Shown here piece by piece: positions 1 to 7,360 of a stretch of DNA of 64,000 nt (its first letter is position 1; every line of letters begins with the position of its first letter). Origin of the DNA: Anaerophilus nitritigenes (lineage in GTDB: Bacteria > Bacillota > Clostridia > Peptostreptococcales > Thermotaleaceae). A program made the position numbers and the translations under genes. The notes beneath the pieces were generated by a model. The model made no database searches and was not told the origin of the DNA. It saw only the letters and a list, made by a program, of their open reading frames with translations. The stretch spans positions 1 through 64,000 of the forward strand of contig NZ_RYYS01000054.1 in NCBI RefSeq assembly GCF_004138215.1, written 5' to 3'.

Positions 1-29
1 TATTCTATATTTTCACAAATTCTCAATAA

Positions 30-60
30 TTGTTCCTTATTTTTATGACTTTGCTAAAAT
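30..60 (+). promoter_or_regulatory. Candidate extended -10 promoter before the HAD gene
   Basis: A TTGTTC -35-like hexamer (30-35) and TAAAAT -10 (55-60) preceded by TGC (extended -10) lie 19 bp apart. Transcription would begin near 67, just ahead of the hairpin at 80-107. The wide spacer makes the -35 uncertain. Confidence 0.4.
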
Positions 61-79
61 ATAATTTATTAATGGTCTG

Positions 80-107
80 AAGAAGATACATAAGTATCTT
101 CTTTTTT
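80..107 (+). terminator. Intrinsic terminator upstream of the HAD gene
   Basis: A 10-bp perfect stem (80-89 with 94-103), a 4-nt loop and a run of T. It either ends an upstream gene outside the window or acts as an attenuator, since a candidate promoter lies only about 20 nt before it. Confidence 0.75.
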
Positions 108-130
108 AAAGAATAGAAAGGAAGAGCAAA

Positions 131-949
131 ATGTATAAACTAGTTGTGAGTGATATGGATGGAACTTTATTAAATAGTAAAAATGTAGTTTCTGAGGAGA
201 ATAAAATAGCACTTCAAAAACTAATAGATAAAGATATTCACATAGCTATTGCTACAGGTAGAATTTATACTTCAGCAAAGGTCTATGCAAAATATTTAGA
301 TATTGTAACACCTATTATTGCTTGTAATGGAGCTATTGTAAAAGATTTAAATACTAATGAAATTTTATATGAAAGTTATATGGAAAAAGAAGATGTTTTA
401 AAAGTCATAGAGATTTGTAAAAAATATGGACTTTATTATCAATTTTATAATGAAGATACATTTTATACAGAAGAGTTAGCCTATAGTTCTTTAAAGTATT
501 CTGAATGGAATAAAACATTAAAAGAAGAAGATCGTGTTCGTATCGAATTAATCAAAGATGGCTATAGTTATATTCAAAATCATAATGAAAAAATTTATAA
601 AATGTCTTTAATGAGTGATGATCAAAAAATTTTAGTAGAAGCTAGAAAAGAATTAGAAACTATAGATTCTCTTGAAGTAAGCAAGTCATGGTATAATAAT
701 ATTGAAATTATGAAAAAAGGAGTTTCAAAGGGAAGAGCTATTGAGGAACTTACAAAGTATTTAGGAGTAAAAAGAGAAGAAATTATATCCTTTGGAGATA
801 ATGAAAATGATATGAGTATGCTTAACTATGCAGGACTAGGGGTAGCCATGGGCAATTCTGAAGAAATTGTAAAAAAAAGTGCTGATTATATAACTTCCAC
901 AAATGATGAAGATGGAGTAGCAAAAGCTTTATATAAATTTGTTTTGTAG
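131..949 (+). CDS. Cof-type HAD-IIB family hydrolase (sugar/phosphate-ester phosphatase)
   Basis: A 272-residue cytosolic protein of the Cof/YidA-like HAD superfamily. Motif I DMDGTLL (residues 8-14) carries the nucleophile Asp and the acid/base Asp; motif II is near ATGR (residues 41-44); motif IV is FGDNENDM near residue 219. A type IIB cap lies between motifs II and III. These enzymes dephosphorylate small phosphorylated metabolites, and the individual substrate cannot be read from sequence. The start is an ATG with GAAAGGAAGAG upstream. It is monocistronic, behind a terminator-like hairpin. Length matches the family. Confidence 0.9.
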   Translation: MYKLVVSDMDGTLLNSKNVVSEENKIALQKLIDKDIHIAIATGRIYTSAKVYAKYLDIVTPIIACNGAIVKDLNTNEILYESYMEKEDVLKVIEICKKYGLYYQFYNEDTFYTEELAYSSLKYSEWNKTLKEEDRVRIELIKDGYSYIQNHNEKIYKMSLMSDDQKILVEARKELETIDSLEVSKSWYNNIEIMKKGVSKGRAIEELTKYLGVKREEIISFGDNENDMSMLNYAGLGVAMGNSEEIVKKSADYITSTNDEDGVAKALYKFVL

Positions 950-1000
950 GAGCAAAGAGATAGATAGAATCTTACAGTAAACCAGAGAAGATCTTAATGC

Positions 1001-1029
1001 TTGACAGTATATATTTTTTATGTTAACAT
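1001..1029 (+). promoter_or_regulatory. Sigma-A promoter of smpB-ssrA
   Basis: TTGACA (1001-1006), a 17-bp spacer and TAACAT (1024-1029), with TGT immediately before the -10 (extended -10). It is placed to transcribe smpB, whose ATG is at 1070, and through it ssrA. A longer reading frame starting at 1001 would use the -35 box as its TTG start, which argues for the 1070 start. Confidence 0.8.
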
Positions 1030-1069
1030 TATATTTGTATCTCAAGATCAATATAAAGTAGGTGTTTGC

Positions 1070-1537
1070 ATGGGACATGGTAAATTAATTGCGAATAATA
1101 AAAAAGCAAGACATGACTATTTTATTGAAGAGACTTATGAAGCTGGCATTGAATTGACAGGAACAGAAGTTAAGTCTATTCGTATGGGTAGAATCAATTT
1201 AAAAGAGAGTCATGCAGAAATAGATCATGGAGAAATATTTGTCCACAATATGCATATTAGCCCTTATGAACAGGGAAATATCTACAATGTTGATCCTATA
1301 AGAAAAAGAAAACTTCTTTTGCACAAAAGAGAAATTACCAAGTTGTTAGGGTATACAACACAAAAGGGGTTGACCTTAGTTCCTCTTAAAGTGTATATTA
1401 ATTCTAGAGGACTTGTTAAATTAGAGCTTGCCGTTGCAAAAGGAAAGAAATTGTACGACAAAAGATCTGATATTGCTCAAAAAGAATCCAATAGAAGGAT
1501 TCAACAAGAATTAAGACAAAGGCAAAAAGAGTATTAA
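1070..1537 (+). CDS. smpB: SsrA-binding protein SmpB
   Basis: A 155-residue protein that binds the tRNA-like domain of tmRNA and carries it into stalled ribosomes for trans-translation. The family signature is visible: an N-terminal KKARHDY segment, the [11 protein letters not shown] block, the ENVFVHNMHI-like stretch, and a basic C-terminal tail with the KKLYDKR motif. I chose the ATG at 1070 (GTAGGTG upstream) over the TTG at 1001, because the longer form would add 23 non-conserved residues and overlap the promoter. The tmRNA gene begins 6 nt after the stop codon, so the pair is very likely co-transcribed. Confidence 0.97.
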   Translation: MGHGKLIANNKKARHDYFIEETYEAGIELTGTEVKSIRMGRINLKESHAEIDHGEIFVHNMHISPYEQGNIYNVDPIRKRKLLLHKREITKLLGYTTQKGLTLVPLKVYINSRGLVKLELAVAKGKKLYDKRSDIAQKESNRRIQQELRQRQKEY

Positions 1538-1543
1538 TGACAT

Positions 1544-1902
1544 GGGGGCGTACAGGTCTCGACGGGGGTTTGGAGCCTGCAGTAGCGAGTGGAGGTTTTT
1601 CCTTGGGGTCCGCCTTAAAAAACTGGGGAATTAAAGATAAACGCAAACGATAATTACGCATTAGCTGCCTAATAGCGCAGCTCGTCCTACCTAAGTTACC
1701 CACGGCTTAGACTAGGGCGTCAACTAAGTGGGGAACTGCTTTGGAGGTGTCTCGACCCAATAGCAGACTAATTGGGACTGGTCAAGAGGTTAGCCTGTCA
1801 TTGGGCGAATCTTGCGATGAGAAATCAAAACAATGACTGCACTCGGAGAATCTGTTTGTGAAGGACTTTCGGACAGGGGTTCGATTCCCCTCGCCTCCAC
1901 CA
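1544..1902 (+). ncRNA. ssrA: Transfer-messenger RNA (tmRNA, ssrA)
   Basis: The tRNA-like ends are clear. The 5' GGGGGCG (1544-1550) pairs with CGCCTCC (1892-1898) as a 7-bp acceptor stem with one G-U; A is the discriminator and CCA is encoded at 1900-1902. The T arm GGTTCGATTCC is present. The tag frame runs 1643-1669 and reads ANDNYALAA, with TAA at 1670-1672, giving (A)ANDNYALAA on rescued proteins. The YALAA end is the usual ClpXP/ClpAP degron. Transcription probably comes from the smpB promoter, with RNase P releasing the 5' end. Confidence 0.97.
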
Positions 1903-1905
1903 AAT

Positions 1906-1983
1906 GTATCCACAATTATTTTGTGAGAAGAAAAACTATACATATTTGTATAGTTTTTTATTTTATAATAAAATTGTGGATAC
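1906..1983 (+). terminator. ssrA terminator nested inside a 12-bp inverted repeat
   Basis: The inner hairpin (about 1932-1942 with 1947-1957) is followed by a T-rich run. It is enclosed by a perfect 12-bp inverted repeat, GTATCCACAATT (1906-1917) and its complement (1972-1983). The inner stem is a convincing intrinsic terminator; the role of the outer repeat is unknown. Confidence 0.8.
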
Positions 1984-2044
1984 GTAATAGTACGGATCAC
2001 CGCGGGAAGTCTTCGGATTTGATTTATAGAAAGAGGACAGTAAT

Positions 2045-2149
2045 ATGGTAGAAAAATCTAATAGAGAAATGATTTTAAATAAGCTTTTAACCTACTTCTC
2101 TGGAAAGTATTGTTGTTCTCAAGATGAAGAAATTATTAATGAAACTTAA
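2045..2149 (+). CDS. Possible 34-aa protein, unknown
   Basis: A short frame with an ATG, an AAAGAGGA ribosome-site-like sequence 9-10 nt upstream, and a TAA stop just before a bidirectional terminator. The predicted peptide is hydrophilic, contains a Cys-Cys pair and ends in acidic residues. I recognise no family. It could be a real small protein, the stub of a lost gene, or chance. Confidence 0.3.
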   Translation: MVEKSNREMILNKLLTYFSGKYCCSQDEEIINET

Positions 2150-2180
2150 AAATAAGAATCTTGATAAAAGGATTAAAATA

Positions 2181-2226
2181 AAATCCAGTAGAAAGCCTAT
2201 CAATGCTTACTACTGGATTTATTTTA
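2181..2226. terminator. Bidirectional terminator between the ssrA side and the cytolysin gene
   Basis: An 11-bp stem (2181-2191 with 2210-2220) with A/T-rich flanks on both sides. It serves the plus-strand region and the minus-strand cytolysin gene ending at 2253. Confidence 0.75.
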
Positions 2227-2252
2227 TCAAATGAAATGCTCAAAAACTTTTT

Positions 2253-3836
2253 TTATTTTACAAATTCTATTTCTGTTTTTGGATGAAGTGTTGTTCCCCA
2301 AATAGAAACTTTAACTTCTTTTGTAAGAGGAACATTATATTCATCAATAACTGTTCTCCACCATTCCCATGCTAAACCTGTACACTCTTTTGCAAAAATT
2401 CTAATATTTTTTGAATTTGCTGGAATAGGAATAACTGTTGAAAAATGAGCTGTTTTGTCTGAATAGTTTCCATCCCAAGTTTTATGTGTTATGATTTCTT
2501 TTCCATTTTCATCATAAGAAAACTCATCCCAAGAAACTTCAAATTGTGCTACATAAGCTCCGCTATGATCTAAAACAATCTTTCCTTTTGAATATTCTGT
2601 AAAGTTTGTTTCAATATAATCTGTTTTATTTTGAACAGCTGCAATTGAATTATCTTTTAGAAAAACACTTGTATATGAAATTGGATATGCTGGATTTTTA
2701 GCGCTGAATTCAGAATTCTCTTTAATTACATTTCTAATTTCATCAAAATCTTTTGTAATAATCTTATTGTGCTCTTTTGAGTCTCCACCTAAAACAATGG
2801 CTGTAAATGTACTATTTTCTAAAATATCTTTATACTCAGAACTTGCTTTTACATCATTATTCTTTAAAACTGCTTTAAATGCAGATTGTACTTCTTTGCT
2901 ATTTGAAGTTGTTTCTAATTTTACATAAATCGTTCTTCCATAAGATACATTAGAAATCATTAATGGTGGTGTTGAATCACTAATACCTTTTCTTTTCAAA
3001 TCATTAAATGTAATGCTTTCATCAAATAAATCTGCTGGATTTTCAGGTAATTCTGCACTTACCGTATAAAAAATTTGTTTATACGCTGCAATCATGACTT
3101 TTTTTTCTCCACTTGAAACTGCGTTAAAATCAATTCCTAATGCATTATCTAAAATTTTTGCATTTACATTAAGAGCTCCTGAAATTTGAGATTTGCTATA
3201 TACCATAGATTCTAAATACTGAGTTCTTGATGGCAATGTATTAGAACTTGAATATTTGTCATTCCATGTTGAAACTAAATCATCAATAGCTCCTGATACA
3301 TTTCCATATGTAGGATTTTCAACTGTTATAGAGTTTGATTTTCTCATCCCTGGCAAATCAATACTAATATTAATTGGTTTTCTTTTGCACATTACAATAT
3401 CTGGTTTGTTTTCTAAAAATCTTTCATTTGCCAATTGAATCGCTCCAGGATATGTTCTATCTGTTATAGAATCAATAATTGAAATATCTACAGGAGAAGT
3501 TGTTAATGATTTTTTCTTTCTCTCTACAACGATAAATTTATCTTTTGTAAAGTTTCCGTCTTTTGGAACAAAACTTTCAATATCTTCACCTTTGTTTGCT
3601 AGAATTTCCCTTGTGTCATAATCAAGGTTAGAGATTCCATCGTTAATATCTTTTGCATTTTGGGATTCAAAAGACTCTGTTTTGTTTTTTCCTTCATCTT
3701 TTGCATCTTCTTTAACATTTATTTCTTGTTTTTGACTTTCTTGAGCAAAACCTACAAGAGGTTGCGACAATAAGCAGAGAATCGTCAAAACACATAGTAA
3801 AGTTCTTGATTTTTTTGATTTTTTAAATAATTTCAT
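2253..3836 (-). CDS. Cholesterol-dependent (thiol-activated) pore-forming cytolysin
   Basis: A 527-residue secreted toxin of the perfringolysin O/tetanolysin family. Residues 1-31 form a signal peptide (lysine-rich start, hydrophobic core, cleavage near GFA/QE). An acidic and lysine-rich linker of about 60 residues follows, then the four-domain body. Domain 4 carries the canonical undecapeptide [11 protein letters not shown] at residues 484-494, including its single Cys, and the Thr-Leu cholesterol-recognition pair at 516-517. Monomers bind membrane cholesterol and assemble into large beta-barrel pores. AAAGGAGG precedes the ATG. The gene is monocistronic and faces a mobile-element region. 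All the key motifs I could check are intact. Confidence 0.97.
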   Translation of the reverse strand: MKLFKKSKKSRTLLCVLTILCLLSQPLVGFAQESQKQEINVKEDAKDEGKNKTESFESQNAKDINDGISNLDYDTREILANKGEDIESFVPKDGNFTKDKFIVVERKKKSLTTSPVDISIIDSITDRTYPGAIQLANERFLENKPDIVMCKRKPINISIDLPGMRKSNSITVENPTYGNVSGAIDDLVSTWNDKYSSSNTLPSRTQYLESMVYSKSQISGALNVNAKILDNALGIDFNAVSSGEKKVMIAAYKQIFYTVSAELPENPADLFDESITFNDLKRKGISDSTPPLMISNVSYGRTIYVKLETTSNSKEVQSAFKAVLKNNDVKASSEYKDILENSTFTAIVLGGDSKEHNKIITKDFDEIRNVIKENSEFSAKNPAYPISYTSVFLKDNSIAAVQNKTDYIETNFTEYSKGKIVLDHSGAYVAQFEVSWDEFSYDENGKEIITHKTWDGNYSDKTAHFSTVIPIPANSKNIRIFAKECTGLAWEWWRTVIDEYNVPLTKEVKVSIWGTTLHPKTEIEFVK

Positions 3837-4375
3837 AAGTATGTTTCCTCCTTTAATGAATTAAATAGAATATTCCTCCTTTTAAGATTTACATTATATT
3901 CTAATTTATTATATATTATTTTTTAAGAGAATACATCTTTTATTTGGAATATGCATAATAAGAACCAATCGTTTTAAGCTCTTTTTAGTACTTGGTATTC
4001 ATTGTTTTAAAGCTATTTTTAAACACTTTTTAATTTTTACTTTTTAGTTCTTAAGTCCCATTTTTAATTTAAAATTTAGGGGGAATTTAAAATTTTTTGT
4101 TATTTTACCGAATATATGCAAGTATATAAATACATAAAAATTAAAATTTTTACTTTTGCTCCTAGTTGATTTATTATGGGATATATCATAGTACTTCACG
4201 TTATGTGTTTATAACATGATTTAGATACTGTCAAATTCCAATTATATAGAATATATATATAAGAATAAAATGGACAATGTCTATTGAATTAAGTAAGGAT
4301 ATTCTCTGATTAGGGATTAGTGCTTAGGTTATTTTGTTTTCATAAAATGAATAGCACATAAGCGATGGTAAGCGA
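3837..4375. other. Noncoding region upstream of the cytolysin gene
   Basis: Very AT-rich with no convincing coding frame. Reading toward the cytolysin gene there are two near-identical Shine-Dalgarno blocks (AAAGGAGGAA and AAAAGGAGGAA, about 30 nt apart) and a TATAAT-like hexamer near 3890-3900. I saw no pair of VirR boxes of the kind that control pfoA in Clostridium perfringens. The right margin (4359-4378) holds a tandem 10-bp repeat, TAAGCGATGG, leading into the mobile element. Confidence 0.5.
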
Positions 4376-4419
4376 TGGGACAGTTAAAGATTAAGAATAA
4401 TAAATCATAAAATGCAAAG

Positions 4420-4447
4420 ACTACTCCTAAAAGAAGAAAGGAGTAGT
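4420..4447 (+). promoter_or_regulatory. Hairpin masking the transposase ribosome-binding site
   Basis: A perfect 9-bp inverted repeat, ACTACTCCT (4420-4428) and AGGAGTAGT (4439-4447). The right arm contains the AAGGAG site for the ATG at 4452. It would hide the ribosome site in read-through transcripts and, with the following T run, might also terminate. Confidence 0.7.
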
Positions 4448-4451
4448 TTTT

Positions 4452-5348
4452 ATGCCGAGAGCAGCTCGTATAAAGAGTGAAGAAGGAATTTATCATATTA
4501 TGTTTCGCAGCATAAGTGAAGTGAATTTGTTTTTAGATGATCTAGATAAAATTAAATATTTTAAGTTGGCTCAAAAATATCAACAGAAGTTTCAATTTAA
4601 GGTATATGCCTATTGTTTAATGGATAATCATGGACATATGATAATAGATTGTAATGGAGCAGACATATCTAAAATCATGCATAGTATCAATTTTTGCTAT
4701 GCTCAATATTTTAATAGAAAATATAATAGGCATGGACATTTATTCCAAGATCGATTTAAAAGCAAAATAATTAAAGATGAAAAATATTTAATCACTTTAT
4801 CTGCTTATATTCATAATAATCCTAAGGATTTGTTTGATTATAAAGGACAAGTAGAAAAATATAAATTTTCTAGTTTGAATGATTATATAGCAGAAAGTAA
4901 TATCTTTGAAATATTAGATATATCTTTTTTAAGTGAAATACTTAATTTAAGCAATAAGAAAAATAAGAAAGCTTATATTGAACTTGTAAAAAAATGCGAG
5001 GGTGAAAATTACTCTATTGATGTAGAGTTTGAAAAAATTGAAAATTTATATAAAAGTGAAAGAAGGATTATTCCGAGACATTACACTGGAGAACAAGTGA
5101 TAGAAATAGTAGCTAAATATTTAAAAACAGAGAAAAACACAGTACACATAAAATATAAAAGGCAATATGTAAAACTAAGAGCAATTAGCTGTTTCTTGAT
5201 GAGCTGTTATTGTAATATGAGTCAAAATGACATATGTAAACTAATTGGAAATATTACTCAGACTCGAGTTTCTAATTTGTCTAAAATAGGTATGGATATG
5301 GTGTTAAAAGAACAAGAATTCTTAGATAGATTTTTAAAAAGTGCTTAA
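4452..5348 (+). CDS. REP-associated-type tyrosine transposase (Y1/IS200-like) with C-terminal helix-turn-helix
   Basis: A 298-residue protein with an N-terminal Y1 transposase fold (about residues 5-140). The metal-binding HUH-type pair is HGH at residues 60-62 within MDNHGH. A candidate catalytic Tyr is Y119 in SAYIHNNP, and the GHLFQDRFKSK block typical of RAYT proteins is at 95-105. The C-terminal part (about 210-285) looks like a DnaA-C/HTH-type DNA-binding domain, as in many clostridial members. Such enzymes nick single-stranded DNA at structured repeats. Its ribosome site is inside a hairpin, and the reading frame is intact. Confidence 0.88.
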   Translation: MPRAARIKSEEGIYHIMFRSISEVNLFLDDLDKIKYFKLAQKYQQKFQFKVYAYCLMDNHGHMIIDCNGADISKIMHSINFCYAQYFNRKYNRHGHLFQDRFKSKIIKDEKYLITLSAYIHNNPKDLFDYKGQVEKYKFSSLNDYIAESNIFEILDISFLSEILNLSNKKNKKAYIELVKKCEGENYSIDVEFEKIENLYKSERRIIPRHYTGEQVIEIVAKYLKTEKNTVHIKYKRQYVKLRAISCFLMSCYCNMSQNDICKLIGNITQTRVSNLSKIGMDMVLKEQEFLDRFLKSA

Positions 5349-5490
5349 ATTAAATAATTAAATAAAGGGATTATTTAGAGTGCCCAAAATAAAATACTAT
5401 CCAATTGAACAGTCTTTTATCTAATGATGAAGGATTTTTTTATTATAAATAATTATAAAAACAATTAATTGTCCCCTAAATCCTAATAAA

Positions 5491-5530
5491 AAACCCCTTT
5501 AATACAATTTTATTTTTAAAAAAGGGTTTA
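5491..5530. terminator. Hairpin near the right end of the RAYT element
   Basis: AAACCCCTTT (5491-5500) pairs with AAAGGGTTT (5521-5529) around an AT-rich loop of about 20 nt, with one bulged C. It is either a terminator for the transposase gene or a structured element end. Confidence 0.45.
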
Positions 5531-5562
5531 CTATATTATTTTTCCTTAACCGTCCCATACAC

Positions 5563-5739
5563 TTATTTTTTGATAAAGTAATCATAAAGAAATTGTATAG
5601 ATCGTACTTCTTCCATACACAAAATACTCATAATTAGCCAATAGAAGATATCAAAGCTACGCTTTTTAAAAATCGATCTATATTGCAATAAATATTTGTG
5701 TAATGTTTGTTTTGTTGAATTACTGGAAATACTAATCAT
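5563..5739 (-). pseudogene. N-terminal fragment of an IS transposase
   Basis: A 58-codon frame with an ATG and an excellent AGGAGGTATCTG ribosome site. The peptide has the look of the start of a clostridial DDE transposase (residues such as LLQYRSIFKKRSFD and MEEVRSIQFLYDYFIKK). Full-length relatives are several hundred residues, so this is a stub. It ends at the right inverted repeat of the RAYT element, which probably replaced or removed the rest. Confidence 0.65.
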
Positions 5740-5741
5740 AT

Positions 5742-5800
5742 CAGATACCTCCTAGGTGTTGATTTTTGTAAAATTATCATTCCTAGGATTCGGGTATCTG
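5742..5800 (-). promoter_or_regulatory. Inverted repeat sequestering the IS transposase ribosome site
   Basis: CAGATACC (5742-5749) pairs with GGTATCTG (5793-5800), with an inner CCTAGG (5751-5756 and 5782-5787). The transposase Shine-Dalgarno (complement of CCTCCT, 5748-5753) lies inside the stem. Comparable hairpins silence transposase translation from external transcripts in several IS families. Confidence 0.55.
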
Positions 5801-6119
5801 ATTTTGTTATTTTATCAAAATGAATATTCGATTACTTGCAAAGTGGTGCTTATTTTATTATATAGAAATAAATCTTTTATAAAATTCTTATTTTTGTTGA
5901 AGAAGTTCGTTTATTATAATTGAGTTTCTACATAATAACTAAATATGGATGATATTTCACTAGTGTTCAAATTTTAGATAATATTACTATTGACTTTTAT
6001 AAGCTCTATGTACTTATTTAAAGAGCTATACTGTTTTTACTACAAGGAATATATTTCTGTTAAAACCAGACGCACTTATCCGCAGAAGTGTTAGCTTAAT
6101 TATTTTTATGGAATTATTT

Positions 6120-6345
6120 ATAAATTAACTTTCAAACAAAGTATTCCATCTGAATCTGATTTCATAAAATCATGGAGATCTCTCAAGCTATCTAGCTACG
6201 CTAAATGGAAATAAATTAAAGATTTAAAATGATCTTGAGCGATATAATAGTCAGCATTTAGCATATAAGCTGACTTTTTCAACGTTTTCCAATCAATGAG
6301 TTCTAAAAATTTCTGAAAAATAGTGATATAATTATCCTTAACCAA
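6120..6345 (-). pseudogene. Decayed IS4-like transposase fragment inside the MITE-like element
   Basis: On the minus strand, a conceptual frame starting near 6345 (possible TTG) reads through FQKFLELIDWKTL and QDHFKSLIYFHLA, meets an in-frame TAG, then continues LDSLRDLHDFMKSDSDG. This is the N-terminal pattern of IS4-type (DUF4372-like) transposases. The catalytic region is missing. The lower end is approximate. Internal stop plus truncation makes it non-functional. Confidence 0.6.
6249..6279 (+). terminator. Small hairpin with T run inside the MITE-like element
   Basis: AGTCAGC (6249-6255) pairs with GCTGACT (6269-6275), followed by T residues. No intact gene ends here, so its role is uncertain. 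Confidence 0.35.
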
Positions 6346-6412
6346 TAGTCAGTACCCCTTTGCAAATATAGTTGGTGAGATAATTATATTATTGCAAAGG
6401 TTACTGGCTATT
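6344..6412 (+). repeat. Long imperfect hairpin near the MITE right end
   Basis: About 20 bp of imperfect pairing, AATAGTCAGTACCCCTTTGCAA (6344-6365) against TTGCAAAGGTTACTGGCTATT (about 6392-6411), followed by T-rich sequence. It is either a terminator-like transcription barrier at the IS end or part of a sub-terminal structure. Confidence 0.4.
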
Positions 6413-6594
6413 TTTATATCTAAATTTATGGTAATAAATAAATTAAATGGTACTTACGATTTGTAAATGGATGTTATATCCATTTATTGAACACTAGTGA
6501 TGATATTTATTGTTTCATTAAATTAATAGAATATAATTATGATATACTGTATGTATAAATTATAATTGGCAATTAAAATATGGGGGAGAATCGT

Positions 6595-7134
6595 ATGGAA
6601 ACAAAAGACTTAATCATTAGGAACTCTATATGGGAGGATCTTGATATTTTCTACAAGTGGGAATTGACACCTGAGGTGAATGAATTTTTTAGTATTTCTG
6701 AAAATCAAAGCTATGAAATGGTTGCACGTACATATATCCATGATGATGACAATCCTAATCAGAGGCAATATACTATAGTTCTTAAAGAGACAGGAAAGCC
6801 AATAGGCAGAATTATACTTGGAGATTTAATTGAGGGCTGGAAAGTTGAAGTGTTTAGAATTTATATCGGTGATCCAGTATTGAGAAATAAAGGCTATGGC
6901 AGACAATCTATGAAGGCAATCATGAAACTTTGTTTTGAAGAGTGGAATCTTGAAAGAGTATATCTTGATCATTATAATGGGAATCCTGCTTCTTTTTTAT
7001 ATCAATCACTAGGTTTTAAATATGAGGGCGTTTTGAGGAATAACTGTAGAAAAAATGGAAAGTTTTATGATGTTCATTTAATGTCAATGTTAAAAGATGA
7101 ATATGTACAAAAATATCAATACCATAATGTATAA
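6595..7134 (+). CDS. GNAT family N-acetyltransferase (RimJ/RimL-like)
   Basis: A 179-residue acetyl-CoA-dependent acetyltransferase. The acetyl-CoA loop is seen as VLRNKGYGRQSM (about residues 102-113), and the C-terminal block NPASFLYQSLGFKYEG is typical of the RimJ/RimL/SpeG-like branch. The substrate could be a protein N-terminus, a polyamine or a small molecule; it cannot be fixed here. I chose the ATG at 6595 because GGGGGAG lies 6 nt before it; the upstream ATG at 6580 has no ribosome site. Single-gene unit next to the MITE-like element. Confidence 0.85.
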   Translation: METKDLIIRNSIWEDLDIFYKWELTPEVNEFFSISENQSYEMVARTYIHDDDNPNQRQYTIVLKETGKPIGRIILGDLIEGWKVEVFRIYIGDPVLRNKGYGRQSMKAIMKLCFEEWNLERVYLDHYNGNPASFLYQSLGFKYEGVLRNNCRKNGKFYDVHLMSMLKDEYVQKYQYHNV

Positions 7135-7360
7135 TGTAAAGTGTAAATAATAAAAAGAGGAATAAGTTAATATCAAATACTTTGAAAAATCTTAACTAAA
7201 AATGCAAGTGTGTTTCATTTTCTCTCAAACTTAGGTTTGGGGGAATTTTATTTGATTAGATGATTTATAAAGGGGTAAAAAAGAGTTGGAAGAGTTAACT
7301 GATGTCATTCATCAGAGAAATATATTCATGAAATGGTTTTAATTGTGAGGAGGTATATGT

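Larger units (their letters stand above)
4376..5557 (+). mobile_element. Single-gene RAYT/IS200-like element with near-perfect inverted ends
   Basis: The left end ATGGGACAGTTAA (4375-4387) and the right end, which reads TTAACCGTCCCAT (5546-5558) on the plus strand, are inverted copies with one mismatch. Between them lies one Y1-type transposase gene. The right end abuts a transposase fragment (5563-5739) that stops exactly there. Boundaries are inferred from the repeats; no target duplication was identified. Confidence 0.6.
5957..6500. mobile_element. MITE-like IS relic, 544 bp, with 14-bp terminal inverted repeats and 7-bp target duplication
   Basis: The left end TCACTAGTGTTCAA (5957-5970) and right end TTGAACACTAGTGA (6487-6500) are perfect inverted copies. 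Outside both is the same 7-mer TGATATT (5950-5956 and 6501-6507), as expected for a target duplication. Inside is a decayed transposase fragment on the minus strand. It is too short to encode its own transposase, so any movement would need one supplied in trans. Confidence 0.75.

Noticed and set aside
1001..1069. Longer smpB reading frame starting at TTG 1001
   Set aside because: The TTG is the -35 box of a very good promoter, and the family start matches ATG 1070.
1906..1983. Phage or island attachment site at the 3' end of ssrA
   Set aside because: ssrA is a common integration target, but no integrase is adjacent and I found no direct repeat of the ssrA end elsewhere in the window.
3840..4000. 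VirR boxes upstream of the cytolysin gene
   Set aside because: No paired CCAGTT-type motifs found on the relevant strand.
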